DNA of 64,000 nt, from positions 62,001 to 126,000 of the forward strand of contig NZ_JAHGAJ010000003.1 in NCBI RefSeq assembly GCF_030248535.1. Reading direction: 5' to 3'. Below, one piece after another: positions 26,272 through 35,904 of the stretch (the first letter of the stretch is position 1; every line of letters begins with the position of its first letter). The translations under genes were made by a program, and so were the position numbers. This DNA is from Vibrio sp. D404a. GTDB lineage: Bacteria > Pseudomonadota > Gammaproteobacteria > Enterobacterales > Vibrionaceae. Under the pieces are notes generated by a model, which was not told the DNA's origin, searched no databases, and was given only the letters and a program-made list of their open reading frames with translations.

Positions 26272-27233
26272 AGTGGTCTTTAATTTCCGGTATGTTAATT
26301 AGCCTACCATTTGCCTTCACAGCCAACGCGGCCGATACAGTATATCCAGTTACCGTGGAGAGTTGTGGTAGTCCACTTACCATTGAAAAACGTCCAAGTC
26401 GCGCAGTTGTGCACGATATCAATATGGCAGAAATGGCATTTGCGCTTGACCTGCAACCTAGCATGATTGGCGTAACCGGTATCACTGGTTGGTACAAAAT
26501 GTCGAATTCCTTTGAGAATGAGTTAGGTGAGATACCAGAACTGGCACCGAAATACCCGTCGTTGGAGACATTGATTGCAGCTGATACGGACTTCTTTTTC
26601 GCTGGTTGGAATTATGGGATGAAAGTAGGGGGCGAAGTCACCCCTCAGACCCTCAAGCAGTATAACGTAGATACTTTGGTGCTCTCTGAAAGTTGTATTC
26701 ACACGCAGGGCGATCAGCAAGCAGCGACTATGGATCTTCTTTATGACGATGTGAAAAAGCTCGGTGTCATTTTTGATAAACAGGATAAAGCTGAAGCGTT
26801 AGTGAAAAGTTGGAAACAGCGCGTTACAGCGGTAACAGAGAAGCAAACCACCTCTGAAGCAGACGCACCAAAGGTGTTTTTGTTCGACTCAGGTGAAGAT
26901 AAACCTTTCACTGCGGGTAAATATGCAATGCCAAATGCCATGATCGAGGCTGCTGGTGGGCATAATATTACGGATAACATCGAAGCAAGTTGGGCGAGAA
27001 CTTCATGGGAGAATGTGGCCCGTGAAAATCCAGATGTCATTATTCTTTTAGACTACCAAACCGCGAGTGGGGCGGATTCATTGCAACGTTTCCTTGAAGC
27101 GCACCCTCTTATGAAACATACCAATGCAGTGAAATCGAGCCGTTACGTGAAGCTTCGTTATGAGCAGCTAACTCCAGGGCCTGCTAACATCGACGCGATC
27201 GAAAAACTTGCTCTGGCATTTGATGCACAATAA
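26268..27233 (+). CDS. Periplasmic substrate-binding protein of the importer
   Basis: A 321-residue protein with a signal peptide ending AFTANA and a class III binding-protein pattern (RAVVHDINMAEMAFALDLQPSMIGVTGI, SLETLIAADTDFFFAGWNYG). It resembles proteins catalogued as putative F420-0 transport binding proteins, a name that is unlikely to be right in a Vibrio; related members may bind corrinoids, haem or metal chelates. Cysteines in ESCG and SESC could form a disulfide. It is the second gene of the three-gene operon. Confidence 0.86.
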   Translation: MKWSLISGMLISLPFAFTANAADTVYPVTVESCGSPLTIEKRPSRAVVHDINMAEMAFALDLQPSMIGVTGITGWYKMSNSFENELGEIPELAPKYPSLETLIAADTDFFFAGWNYGMKVGGEVTPQTLKQYNVDTLVLSESCIHTQGDQQAATMDLLYDDVKKLGVIFDKQDKAEALVKSWKQRVTAVTEKQTTSEADAPKVFLFDSGEDKPFTAGKYAMPNAMIEAAGGHNITDNIEASWARTSWENVARENPDVIILLDYQTASGADSLQRFLEAHPLMKHTNAVKSSRYVKLRYEQLTPGPANIDAIEKLALAFDAQ

Positions 27234-27253
27234 TTGCCAAGGTTGTTTTTCCA

Positions 27254-28252
27254 TTGACTTTACATAGTAGATACCGGGCAGCTTGGGTGGCAGGCATTGC
27301 ATCCATGTTGCTCGCTTTTGTGATGAGCTTACAGTTTGGCTCTGTTCCATTAACCTTTAAAGAAGTCATGGTTGGACTCAGCTCATTTAGTGAAGCCGAG
27401 CCAGACATGACGAGCCGTATCTTATTTGATTTGAGGTTACCTAGGGCCCTTTTAGCTGTGATTGCCGGGGCTGGACTGGCGATGGTAGGCGCATTGCTTC
27501 AAACATCTACGCGCAATGATCTTGCGGATCCATTCCTATTTGGGCTCTCTTCTGGAGCATCCGCTGGCGCTGTATTGGTCATTACTCAGGTAGGAGATGC
27601 TCTAGGGATCTGGTCATTGCCATTAGCGGCATTTTCAGGAGGGATTGTCTCTGCCAGCGCAGTTCTTATTCTATTTTCGATGCAGCGAAAAAAGGGTAAC
27701 GACAATCTGATCTTATGCGGTCTCGCCATATCGTTTTTGTTCGGTGCGATAACAAGCTTTCTTATTTACTCTGGCGATCAGCGAGCCGCCAGTTCTATTC
27801 TGTTTTGGACAATGGGTGGTTTAGGGCTTGCTCGCTGGGACAACCTTATATTCGCACTATTCGGTGTACTCTGCTTGATTGTGCTGATTTTTAAGCGTTA
27901 CCGTGAGCTTGATACTTTATTAGTGAGTGAGCAGACAACGAGTTCACTTGGCGTTAATGTTCATCGTCTACAAAGCGAAATATTTCTTTGTTGTGCGTTC
28001 TGTACAGCTTCGATTGTTTCATTGACGGGCGTGGTTGGTTTTATTGGTCTCATGGTTCCGCACTTGGTCAGGCCATTTTCTGGTGTGACTCACAAGCGCG
28101 CATTGCCTTTAATTGCTTTATGGGGCGCCGTCCTTCTGCTCTTTGGAGATTTAGTCAGTCGAACGGTATTAGCGCCACAGGAACTGCCTGTTGGTATTGT
28201 GACTGCAGCATTAGGTGGCATGTTCGTTTTATATCTGGTTTGGCGAAAATGA
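27254..28252 (+). CDS. FecCD-family permease of the importer
   Basis: A 332-residue protein with about nine to ten membrane segments and the FecCD hallmarks: FDLRLPRALLAVIAGAGLAMVGALLQ, NDLADPFLFGLSSGASAG and a late GFIGLMVPHLVRP loop that contacts the ATPase. The start is TTG at 27254 with AAGG upstream; the first ATG lies inside the first membrane segment, so TTG is preferred. It is separated from the binding protein by 20 bp and followed by a terminator at 28284. Confidence 0.9.
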   Translation: MTLHSRYRAAWVAGIASMLLAFVMSLQFGSVPLTFKEVMVGLSSFSEAEPDMTSRILFDLRLPRALLAVIAGAGLAMVGALLQTSTRNDLADPFLFGLSSGASAGAVLVITQVGDALGIWSLPLAAFSGGIVSASAVLILFSMQRKKGNDNLILCGLAISFLFGAITSFLIYSGDQRAASSILFWTMGGLGLARWDNLIFALFGVLCLIVLIFKRYRELDTLLVSEQTTSSLGVNVHRLQSEIFLCCAFCTASIVSLTGVVGFIGLMVPHLVRPFSGVTHKRALPLIALWGAVLLLFGDLVSRTVLAPQELPVGIVTAALGGMFVLYLVWRK

Positions 28253-28283
28253 TATCGAGGCTTACATTCGACAATGACAATTC

Positions 28284-28314
28284 AAATATGCCAGCTTCTA
28301 GTGCTGGCGTATTT
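28284..28314 (+). terminator. Terminator-like hairpin after the importer operon
   Basis: AAATATGCCAGC and GCTGGCGTATTT pair over 12 bp with one mismatch around a 7-nt loop. The stem is followed by AATAGATA rather than a long T-run. Confidence 0.5.
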
Positions 28315-28583
28315 AATAGATATAAACCAGCGAGCTTAATCACCCTTTCAGTTGGAAATAATCATATACCTATAATTTCTTACTCCTGAACTTAGCTTAC
28401 TGCCTTTTAATAACACGAGCCTTAGGGGAGGCTATCTAACAACATCCGAAATGAGGCTTTATTCCCAAAATAAGCGCTAACTTATCTGAAAGTCATCGTT
28501 ACATATCATAAATTGCCTTCAGTATTTCAGGGCTAATCAAGGGTTTGATAGAGTGATCATTCGATGTGCAAGGAGGGTTTTAG

Positions 28584-28715
28584 ATGGGAACGATAATAGG
28601 CTTAGTCATTTTAGCAGCAATAGATTGGTATCTTGTTCGTAAAACAGGGCTTCATATACATCAACTGATTTCCCAAAAGTATGCTGAGCATTTACGTCGT
28701 AAAGGGAATCATTAA
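28584..28715 (+). CDS. 43-residue single-span membrane protein
   Basis: An ATG 6 nt after a near-perfect ribosome binding site (AAGGAGGG at 28570-28577) opens a 43-codon frame to TAA at 28713-28715. The N-terminus MGTIIGLVILAAIDWYLV is a membrane helix; the rest is basic (YAEHLRRKGNH), giving an N-out/C-in-like profile or peripheral anchoring. I do not recognise it. It stands alone, 331 bp after the importer permease. The strength of the ribosome binding site is the main support. Confidence 0.65.
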   Translation: MGTIIGLVILAAIDWYLVRKTGLHIHQLISQKYAEHLRRKGNH

Positions 28716-28927
28716 TAAGGCTACTTTAATCAATAGCCTAACTATACATACACCACGAAGAAATCGTACTTGCCTACTGATAGACCAAGCATAACAATCT
28801 ATTCAAAGAGATTCGCTATACTTGGTCACTTTGGACGCAGTCTGCGACAGCACAATCGATTAGGTTCTGTGGTCGTGCCGTATGACTCTTAGTTCGGTCC
28901 TATATGACGTTGAGGTCATCATTCAAT

Positions 28928-29386
28928 ATGAACAAGGTAGTATTTAGAAATTGCGATGAAAACAGTCCTTATTGGACAGTTCTAGAGGAGCTGTTCCAAG
29001 CTGAGTGGTCTGATTTTCTTTTCGCAGATAGCTATCAATCAGACGCTAACCTTCCTCCGGTAATCGTTGCTTTGAGAGACAATCAAGTAATTGGTGGACT
29101 TGCTTATTCGCACTTTAAAGAGCCTCACGGTGACTCAGAAGTTATTTGGCTTAACGCCGTGTTCGTATCCAAAGAGTGGCGTGGTCAAGGTATTGCGAGT
29201 GAATTGATAAATCGCGGTGTCGGTCAAGTATCGGGCTTTATTCAAAGTCGTCTGTATGTGTACACAAATGTTAAGCCGCTATACCAGTCGTTAGGTTGGT
29301 CAGTCGTCGAAATTGAAAGCGAACCTAATCATAATGTTATGAGTATTTTGCTGGAATCCCGAGCCGATGGATCATCACCTGTTTAG
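28928..29386 (+). CDS. GNAT-family N-acetyltransferase
   Basis: A 152-residue protein with the GNAT acetyl-CoA pyrophosphate loop (LNAVFVSKEWRGQGIASELINRGV) and a C-terminal YQSLGW motif. ATG 28928 matches the family's usual beginning; a TTG at 28904 is in frame but has no support. The substrate cannot be deduced. Confidence 0.83.
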   Translation: MNKVVFRNCDENSPYWTVLEELFQAEWSDFLFADSYQSDANLPPVIVALRDNQVIGGLAYSHFKEPHGDSEVIWLNAVFVSKEWRGQGIASELINRGVGQVSGFIQSRLYVYTNVKPLYQSLGWSVVEIESEPNHNVMSILLESRADGSSPV

Positions 29387-29498
29387 CGTGATTCGTATGA
29401 GTGGAGTTCTGCATCGATCGTTTGATAGAGAGTGAACGGTCAACGATAGTGGCGGCAGTGTTTACTACATATCACAGTACAAGGCTTACAGGTAGTTT

Positions 29499-29924
29499 AT
29501 GGAAATAATCAGATTTCAAGCTCAGCATCAAGAAGCTACCGCACAGCTTTACTTTGAATCTAGAGTGGCTACTTTCTCTTTTCTGGATACTGGCGCATAT
29601 TGTTTAGCTGATTTTATGAAAGATACAGATGGAGAAGAAACTTGGATAGCTATGGAGCAGGGCAAAGTCATTGGCTTTGTTTCAATCTGGAGGCCCGACA
29701 ATTTCATCCATCATTTGTTTGTTAGCCCTAAAAAGCTTAAACAAGGTATCGGTGTTGAATTGCTTAATCACGCCAAAGAGTTATGTGGAAGTTTGACTCT
29801 TAAATGCCTTGTTCAAAATAGCAATGCCATCCAGTTTTATCTATCTCAAGGCTTTAAAATTCTGAAGACAGTGAGAGATGCACAAAATAGTTACCACTTA
29901 ATGAGCTTTGAGACACAAACCTAA
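29499..29924 (+). CDS. GNAT-family N-acetyltransferase
   Basis: A 141-residue protein. LFVSPKKLKQGIGVELLNHA is the acetyl-CoA binding loop and NAIQFYLSQGFKIL is the C-terminal GNAT motif. It lies 112 bp downstream of another GNAT gene but is not closely similar to it, so this is not a recent duplication. Substrate unknown. Confidence 0.85.
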   Translation: MEIIRFQAQHQEATAQLYFESRVATFSFLDTGAYCLADFMKDTDGEETWIAMEQGKVIGFVSIWRPDNFIHHLFVSPKKLKQGIGVELLNHAKELCGSLTLKCLVQNSNAIQFYLSQGFKILKTVRDAQNSYHLMSFETQT

Positions 29925-30214
29925 TCACTTCTCAAATCGGTTTTCAGAACATGTGGTTGTACTATTATTTGAATGGCTATGTTTGGCGGTGGAGTGTTGA
30001 TATTGAAGCATTGGTAGGGTGGTAGTAGCTTAATTCGCCACATTCACTCACGGTAAAGATAGGCTTCTGTGACCGTGGGTAATCCTTTGTTGATCTATTG
30101 ATAAGTGGATGACTGAAACGTCGAGCGACACCTCCTTGAGTATCGACCTCAGATCTTTTTACCCCAAAGAGGGGGCGAATCAGCCCGTTTTATTACAGTT
30201 TTGTTGAAATTAAA

Positions 30215-30415
30215 TTATGCAGCGTAGCGAATGATCTCGTGAGGGAATACTTTCATCCCATTGATTGTATTTACGTACAGATGTTCATCATGAAGGTAAG
30301 ACCAATCCGTGACCTTGCTTCGAGTGCGTTCTGAGAGACGTGCGATGACCAAATCAACGTTACGACCCGCGTAATCTCGTGTTGGTATAAATAATTCCTT
30401 AACTGCTTTTAGCAT
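30215..30415 (-). CDS. Small conserved-looking protein of unknown function
   Basis: A 66-residue, basic, soluble protein (RDYAGRNVDLVIARLSERTR, ending FPHEIIRYAA). I do not recognise the family. A good ribosome binding site, AAGGAG, lies 7 nt before the ATG, which supports real translation. It stands alone between the GNAT genes and the DAO-family oxidoreductase. Confidence 0.6.
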   Translation of the reverse strand: MLKAVKELFIPTRDYAGRNVDLVIARLSERTRSKVTDWSYLHDEHLYVNTINGMKVFPHEIIRYAA

Positions 30416-30850
30416 AGAAAACTCCTTGTTTTATGTCGGTTTTTGTATTTTTATAAAATAAAGTTATAGTGTGATTAGGTTAATGCTATGAAACTTTGAC
30501 CAATTAGTGGATAAAACCGCTGTTGTAGACTTTATCGTTTTCATTAGTATGGTTTCACTAAGCTTTCTCACGATCTCTCTTTTAGTATTAAATTTTCTTT
30601 TATGTAATATAATTACAATAGTCATTAATTCTTGTGTGATCAAGCTCACTTTATGAAAAAGTGAAAAATTAACAATGGAGCCTTTAGAATCGTTTTAGAA
30701 CCAGAATTGAAATAACGCGCTTAAAATCGACTAATTTCATATCAACTAGTCACCAATCTGACCGTTTTTATGTAGAGTATCGAGTAGCTAGGATACAAGG
30801 GTATTGCCTCTATGCTACTCGCTTAATGATGGGGCTGCCGTCAGGATTAG
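30416..30850. other. 435-bp AT-rich intergenic region
   Basis: No supported gene or strong structure is seen. It holds the promoter of the small gene ending at 30215 and the 3' side of the oxidoreductase gene ending at 30851. A 61-codon frame at 30464-30649 lacks a ribosome binding site. Confidence 0.4.
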
Positions 30851-32257
30851 TTATCGATTAATATAAGTTTCATCCTGTTTCTTATAATATATAAGTGTGC
30901 CTTTTATTCCGGTTGCTTTGAGTGGTTCAGGAGGCAGTCTCATTGGTAGGGATTCTTCTACGTGATTAAACCACGGGTGCGTTTGTCCATTATAAAGGCT
31001 TGCGATAATTTCTCCGAAAAGGAAAGATAGGTTGATGCCATGGCCATTATAGCCAAGAGCATAATACACATTCTCGTGACTCCCTGTGACCCCTACGATT
31101 TCGTTACTATTGCTTGTCATTCCAAGTACACCGTTCCAAACGCTCTCAAATTTGATGCCATTGAGTTCGGGATAGATACTTATCAACTCGGCCATCATAA
31201 GGTCTTTAACTTTATCGAGATTTCCCTTGTACTTTAGGCCGTCGTTTAAAAAGTATTCAGCATTGCCTCCGCCAATAACGATTCTGTTATCTGGTGTCAT
31301 AACAAGATGATAAAGGAGCTTTCGAGTGTCATAGAAAGGGAGGCCTTTTTGCCATTGAATTGAGTTTAACTGCGCCTTGGTTAGTTGCTCTGTAACGGCA
31401 CTTTGAGCATGAACAGGAAATAGGCGGTCACTGAAATAGCCAAGCTTTGAAGTATAGCCGTTCGTGGCGAGGACGATATTCCCGGCGACCACGGTATATT
31501 TATCCGCGACATTGAGCTCGATCTGTTTGCCTTCTTTGATGCCTAGTATTGGGCTATGTTCGTAGATAATGACTCCAACTTGTTCAGCGGCCTTTCGGAG
31601 TGCATTAACCAGTTTCATCGCATGAACTTGGCCCCCATTGGGGTCATAAACAGCCCCAACGTAACGCTCTGTTCCTAGGTTTTTCTTTGTGGTATCGGCA
31701 TCCCAATATTCAAACGGTATACCAAGTCGATTGCCAGTCCTTACATAATCGCGATAATCAGAGATCGCGTCTTTATCAAGTATCGCTTCTACATACCCAT
31801 TAAGCATGAGGTCAGTATTAACTCCTGTAGACTCGATGAGTGCCTGAAGTTTTCGCATGCTTTTGACGGTAATATCGTAATGACGTTTACTTGCTTCTCC
31901 CGCATCATAGATATCCATCACCTCTGAGCCGGGAAGTACCATTCCTCCGTTTCGTCCTGAGGCGCCACTTCCTACCTGCTTTGCTTCAAAAATGGCGATT
32001 TTTAACTGCGGGTTCGTTTTGGCAAGATGCCAAGCACTAGAGAGACCGGTATAACCTCCTCCTATTATGGCGATATCAAACTCAGTGTTTTCTCTTAATG
32101 GAGGGGCATCTCGGTTAGGCTTTTCTTGGAACCAGTAACTGGTGTTAGGTTCAAAATCACTGGTAGTAGGCTTACCCAATGCAATACCACAGGTAATTAG
32201 TAACAAAGTACCAATGAATAAAGCTGACACTCGCTTAAATACAAAAGGAAGATTCAT
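30851..32257 (-). CDS. FAD-dependent DAO-family oxidoreductase with an N-terminal export signal
   Basis: A 468-residue protein. The FAD motif DIAIIGGGYTGLSSAWHLAK begins near residue 62, and the body matches the PuuB/gamma-glutamylputrescine oxidase-like branch of the DAO family (ASGRNGGMVLPG, GVLGMTSNS, GYNGHG). Unlike typical members it starts with a hydrophobic segment (VSALFIGTLLLITCGIALG), so it is predicted to be exported or anchored in the periplasm; the segment has no good lipobox (LITC). AGGAG precedes the ATG. FAD enzymes of this type are normally cytoplasmic, so a folded-protein route or anchoring must be considered. Substrate: an amine or amino acid by inference. Confidence 0.83.
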   Translation of the reverse strand: MNLPFVFKRVSALFIGTLLLITCGIALGKPTTSDFEPNTSYWFQEKPNRDAPPLRENTEFDIAIIGGGYTGLSSAWHLAKTNPQLKIAIFEAKQVGSGASGRNGGMVLPGSEVMDIYDAGEASKRHYDITVKSMRKLQALIESTGVNTDLMLNGYVEAILDKDAISDYRDYVRTGNRLGIPFEYWDADTTKKNLGTERYVGAVYDPNGGQVHAMKLVNALRKAAEQVGVIIYEHSPILGIKEGKQIELNVADKYTVVAGNIVLATNGYTSKLGYFSDRLFPVHAQSAVTEQLTKAQLNSIQWQKGLPFYDTRKLLYHLVMTPDNRIVIGGGNAEYFLNDGLKYKGNLDKVKDLMMAELISIYPELNGIKFESVWNGVLGMTSNSNEIVGVTGSHENVYYALGYNGHGINLSFLFGEIIASLYNGQTHPWFNHVEESLPMRLPPEPLKATGIKGTLIYYKKQDETYINR

Positions 32258-32684
32258 TTTATTCTCCTGGTATGGATTCGGTGTTCGTTAACGCATAGTT
32301 ACTCAGAGCCCTATTTTGCCGATCATTCTAACCTCATTAATTGCATGAGGAAAAAGCCTATAATTGGAACGATATCTTCTATTTTTCACATAGTCTCAAG
32401 ACATAGAGTAGGTTATGGCGCGCGAGGTATGCGATTTATCTATTAAGCAGTTTTAATCTTATTACGTCCGCCGACATACATATCGCAATTGTTACTTGAT
32501 CACTTCTTTCGGGTGTGTGGAGACAGATATATTTCTGACACCGATAAATTTAAGTAATTGTCTATACTTAAGAATTTATTAGGACGATAGATTATGTGAT
32601 TCGCACAAAGCGCAATAGGGCTCGTAAAATAAGTCAGTTTTGTATGGATTATTTAGAATAGTCGCGCAGTTATGGAATAAAAGA
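32258..32684. other. 427-bp divergent region between the oxidase and the HD-GYP gene
   Basis: No gene is seen. TTAAGTA-N8-TACTTAA (32550-32571) is a perfect 7-bp inverted repeat about 114 bp before the HD-GYP start and may be an operator or part of its promoter. Confidence 0.4.
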
Positions 32685-35600
32685 ATGCAAAAGAAAACGC
32701 ATAGACGAGTCTCCTTAAGAGTGGTGCTGGGGTTGATGTTTGTCTTCTGCGCCTTTGTCACTGGGGGCGTCGCAATTACATTGCAATACTATTTTGCAAG
32801 TCAAACAGAATTGAAGCACACACTGGCACGATATCAGACAATAGCGAGCGGTGTATCAGACTACTTCTCTAACCTACAAAATGTAGCGGAAAATGTTACT
32901 CGTAGTGGCGTTCAATTAGTAGACCTTATCGGAATGGACTCCTCGACCGAAAGCATTGCGTTGCCGCTATCTAAACTGTTGTTACGAGACCCCAGCCTTC
33001 ACAGTATTTTTGTCGCACAAGGCAATAATGATTTTTTTCAGATAATCCATCTAGAATCTGGCGAAATTAGGGCAGCCGTGGGAGCTAAAGGCTCCGAAAA
33101 GTGGCTGGTGGTAGTACACCAAGGCGAAGGAAATCAACGACGTAAAACGTCCACTTTTTATGACCAATCCTTTACTCCTCGCGAGGTAGAGCAAGAATAC
33201 AGTAACTACCTTCCTACTCAACGTAGTTGGTACAAGAATGCCACGACAGGTACGGTCTACAATACGTCTCCTTATCTATTTAATACTTTAAAACTGACTG
33301 GAGAAACCTTTGCGACAAGGGTAGAGGGCAGTGACACAGTTGTCGGTGTGGATGTGCTTTTATCATCTTTGGAGGCTCGACTCACTAACCGTTTTGTCGA
33401 AAACAAGAAGCAACCTCAAGCAGAGGCATTTGTTTATCGATCCGATGGACGCCTTGTCGCCAGCAATCAAAGGTTAGAAATCAACGAAAAACTACCTTTG
33501 GTAAGCCCTATTGCGCTTACGGCAGAGCAACAACAACTTGTTGATTCAACGCCTGAACTTAAGGTGTCGAATCAACACGATTGGGCTCCTCTTGACTATA
33601 CCATCGTTGGTCGCCCACATGGATTCGCAATCGACTTGTTCAAAGTGATCTCTGATATGACAGGGCTTAAGTTCAAGTTCGTCAATGACGGTTCTTGGGG
33701 TGATTTGGTTGCTGATTTTAACAGCGGCAAGATCGACGTACTGCAGTCATTATCCGACCCAACGAACTTCAGTCAGACTAGTGTTGTGGGCGATCCTCTT
33801 TATCGAGGAAACTTTGCACTGTTGATGAATAGTGATAATGAACAGATCAAGACATTTGAAGATGTCACAGCCAAGCGAGTTGGAATATTGAGAGGCTGGA
33901 GCATGCAGGACAATATCCAAGACGCGTACCCTGAATTAAAGGTGACGTCCTACGCTTCTTTGCACACCGCGATCGACGACCTTGAACGAGGTAAGATTGA
34001 TGCGGTGCTGGATCTGACTCAGGTCTTAATGGCTAAAGTCCGCGAAAAATTCCGTGAAAACCTAAAAATAGTACCTGTCGCATCGCCTATTCTTTCCCGT
34101 GAGATCTACTTTGCAGTAAGCGATGAATATCGTGATGTCGCGGATATTATTAATTTGGCACTGGCTTCACTCAGCGAAGAGCACAGGCAGGAATTACGAG
34201 ACAAATGGTTTTCGCCAGATTCGCTACCGTCAACACACACTTTCTTGCCTTATCCGGAATTAATTAAACTCACAGGCACTTTAGCAAAGAAAGGGTCGGT
34301 AGAGCTCGTTACCATTAATGGAGTTGAGAAGTACTTATACATCTCTGAATTGACATATAAGGCTGAACGCTACTTCGCTGTGCTAGTGCCGAAAGCGTAC
34401 ATTATGGCTGGAGTAAATGAATCAACATGGTACTCGGTAGGCGGTTCTCTTTTTGTTCTTGCAGTATTGATTCCGTTTGCTTGGGCGATGGCAGCACCGA
34501 TTGCCAACCCAATCAATCTACTTCGTCAACAAGTTCGTTTAGTCCGGGATCGTCAATACGACAAAGTTCAACGAGTCCATAGTCGTATTGAAGAAATTCA
34601 TCAGTTAGGACTGTCTGTCACTCGAGGGAGTAATTCCTTGAAGCATTTTGAAGAGCAACAAAACTTGTTCTTTGAATCAATGATTCAATTGATTGCTCGT
34701 GCAATTGATGAGAAGTCTCCTTATACCGCAGGCCATTGTAATCGTGTACCGGAGATCGCATTGATGCTTGCAGAGGCTGCAGAACAATCGGATCAAGGTG
34801 CGTTCAAAGACTTCCACTTCAAAAATGATGAAGAGCGCCGCGAGTTCCGCATTGCGGCTTGGCTTCACGACTGCGGTAAAATCGCAACGCCAGAGTATGT
34901 TGTCGATAAAGGAAGCAAGCTAGAAACGAATTACAATCGTATACATGAAGTGCGAATGCGTTACGAAGTGTTATGGCGTGATGCTCAAATTAAGTACCTT
35001 TTATCTCGCCTAGGGGAAGAGGTTGAGCTGGATAATGTATTAAGACCACAGTTAGACAGTCTTCAAGAACAGTTTGCTTTTGTTGCGAATGCCAATGTGG
35101 GCAAAGAGTTTATGTCGGACGAGGACGTTGAACGTATTGAAAAACTTGCCGAAATAGAATGGACGAGGTACTTCGATTCAAGTTTAGGTCTATCGCCTCT
35201 TGAAGAGACCAGAGTTCAGCCTAAATCTACCCCTGCTGTTGAGAAGCTACTGACTGATCGAGAAGAGCATATCATTGAACGTGATCAGCCTTTCGTCAAC
35301 TTAGAAGAGTTTGGTATCAACATGCGAGTTCCGGAAAAGCTCTATAACCACGGCGAGTTATACAATCTTTCAATTAGGCGCGGGACATTGACTAACGAAG
35401 AGCGTTTTAAGATCAATGAGCACATGATCAGTGGTATTAAGATGCTAGAGAGTATCCCATTTCCTCCCGAGCTAGAGCGTGTTCCCCGATACGCGACGAC
35501 GCATCATGAGACTTTAATGGGTACTGGCTATCCTCGTGGGTTGGGCGATAGTGATTTGTCAGTTCCTGAGCGTATTCTCGTTGTAGCGGACATATTTGAG

Positions 35601-35807
35601 GCTTTGACCGCGTCAGACAGACCTTACAAAAAGGCAAAACCACTCAGTGAAGCGATTAGCATTTTGTCGAAAATGATGGAAAGTGGACATATCGACAAAG
35701 ACGTTTTTCAGTTGTTATTAACGAGTGGCGTTTACCATCGTTATGCGGAGCAGCATCTCGCACCAGAGTTATTGGATATCGAGGATATTAAACAATTCCT
35801 AGACTGA
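32685..35807 (+). CDS. Transmembrane HD-GYP phosphodiesterase with Cache-like and solute-binding sensor domains
   Basis: A 1040-residue protein. Order: a membrane helix at ~11-33; a Cache-like periplasmic part to ~270; a bacterial solute-binding family 3 domain (STPELKVSNQHDWAPLDYT... to ~residue 510); a second membrane helix at ~577-597; and a cytoplasmic HD-GYP domain with H728-D729 and G948-Y949-P950. It is predicted to degrade cyclic di-GMP in response to a periplasmic small molecule, probably an amino acid. The HD and GYP parts are separated by about 220 residues, some 110 more than usual, because of an insertion. ATG 32685 is chosen over the TTG at 32640. Confidence 0.9.
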   Translation: MQKKTHRRVSLRVVLGLMFVFCAFVTGGVAITLQYYFASQTELKHTLARYQTIASGVSDYFSNLQNVAENVTRSGVQLVDLIGMDSSTESIALPLSKLLLRDPSLHSIFVAQGNNDFFQIIHLESGEIRAAVGAKGSEKWLVVVHQGEGNQRRKTSTFYDQSFTPREVEQEYSNYLPTQRSWYKNATTGTVYNTSPYLFNTLKLTGETFATRVEGSDTVVGVDVLLSSLEARLTNRFVENKKQPQAEAFVYRSDGRLVASNQRLEINEKLPLVSPIALTAEQQQLVDSTPELKVSNQHDWAPLDYTIVGRPHGFAIDLFKVISDMTGLKFKFVNDGSWGDLVADFNSGKIDVLQSLSDPTNFSQTSVVGDPLYRGNFALLMNSDNEQIKTFEDVTAKRVGILRGWSMQDNIQDAYPELKVTSYASLHTAIDDLERGKIDAVLDLTQVLMAKVREKFRENLKIVPVASPILSREIYFAVSDEYRDVADIINLALASLSEEHRQELRDKWFSPDSLPSTHTFLPYPELIKLTGTLAKKGSVELVTINGVEKYLYISELTYKAERYFAVLVPKAYIMAGVNESTWYSVGGSLFVLAVLIPFAWAMAAPIANPINLLRQQVRLVRDRQYDKVQRVHSRIEEIHQLGLSVTRGSNSLKHFEEQQNLFFESMIQLIARAIDEKSPYTAGHCNRVPEIALMLAEAAEQSDQGAFKDFHFKNDEERREFRIAAWLHDCGKIATPEYVVDKGSKLETNYNRIHEVRMRYEVLWRDAQIKYLLSRLGEEVELDNVLRPQLDSLQEQFAFVANANVGKEFMSDEDVERIEKLAEIEWTRYFDSSLGLSPLEETRVQPKSTPAVEKLLTDREEHIIERDQPFVNLEEFGINMRVPEKLYNHGELYNLSIRRGTLTNEERFKINEHMISGIKMLESIPFPPELERVPRYATTHHETLMGTGYPRGLGDSDLSVPERILVVADIFEALTASDRPYKKAKPLSEAISILSKMMESGHIDKDVFQLLLTSGVYHRYAEQHLAPELLDIEDIKQFLD

Positions 35808-35851
35808 AGCGTATAAAGGAATGGACTGAGCGCTGAATAGTAGATTGAAAA

Positions 35852-35883
35852 AAAGGCAGCCCCAAATAGCACGGGCTGCCTTT
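35852..35883. terminator. Bidirectional terminator
   Basis: AAAGGCAGCCC and GGGCTGCCTTT form a perfect 11-bp stem with a 10-nt loop, between converging genes ending at 35807 (+) and 35905 (-). Confidence 0.88.
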
Positions 35884-35904
35884 CTAATCACTCAAAATAA
35901 AGGA

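Noticed and set aside
30464-30649. 61-codon minus-strand frame
   Set aside because: No ribosome binding site and highly AT-rich, low-information composition.
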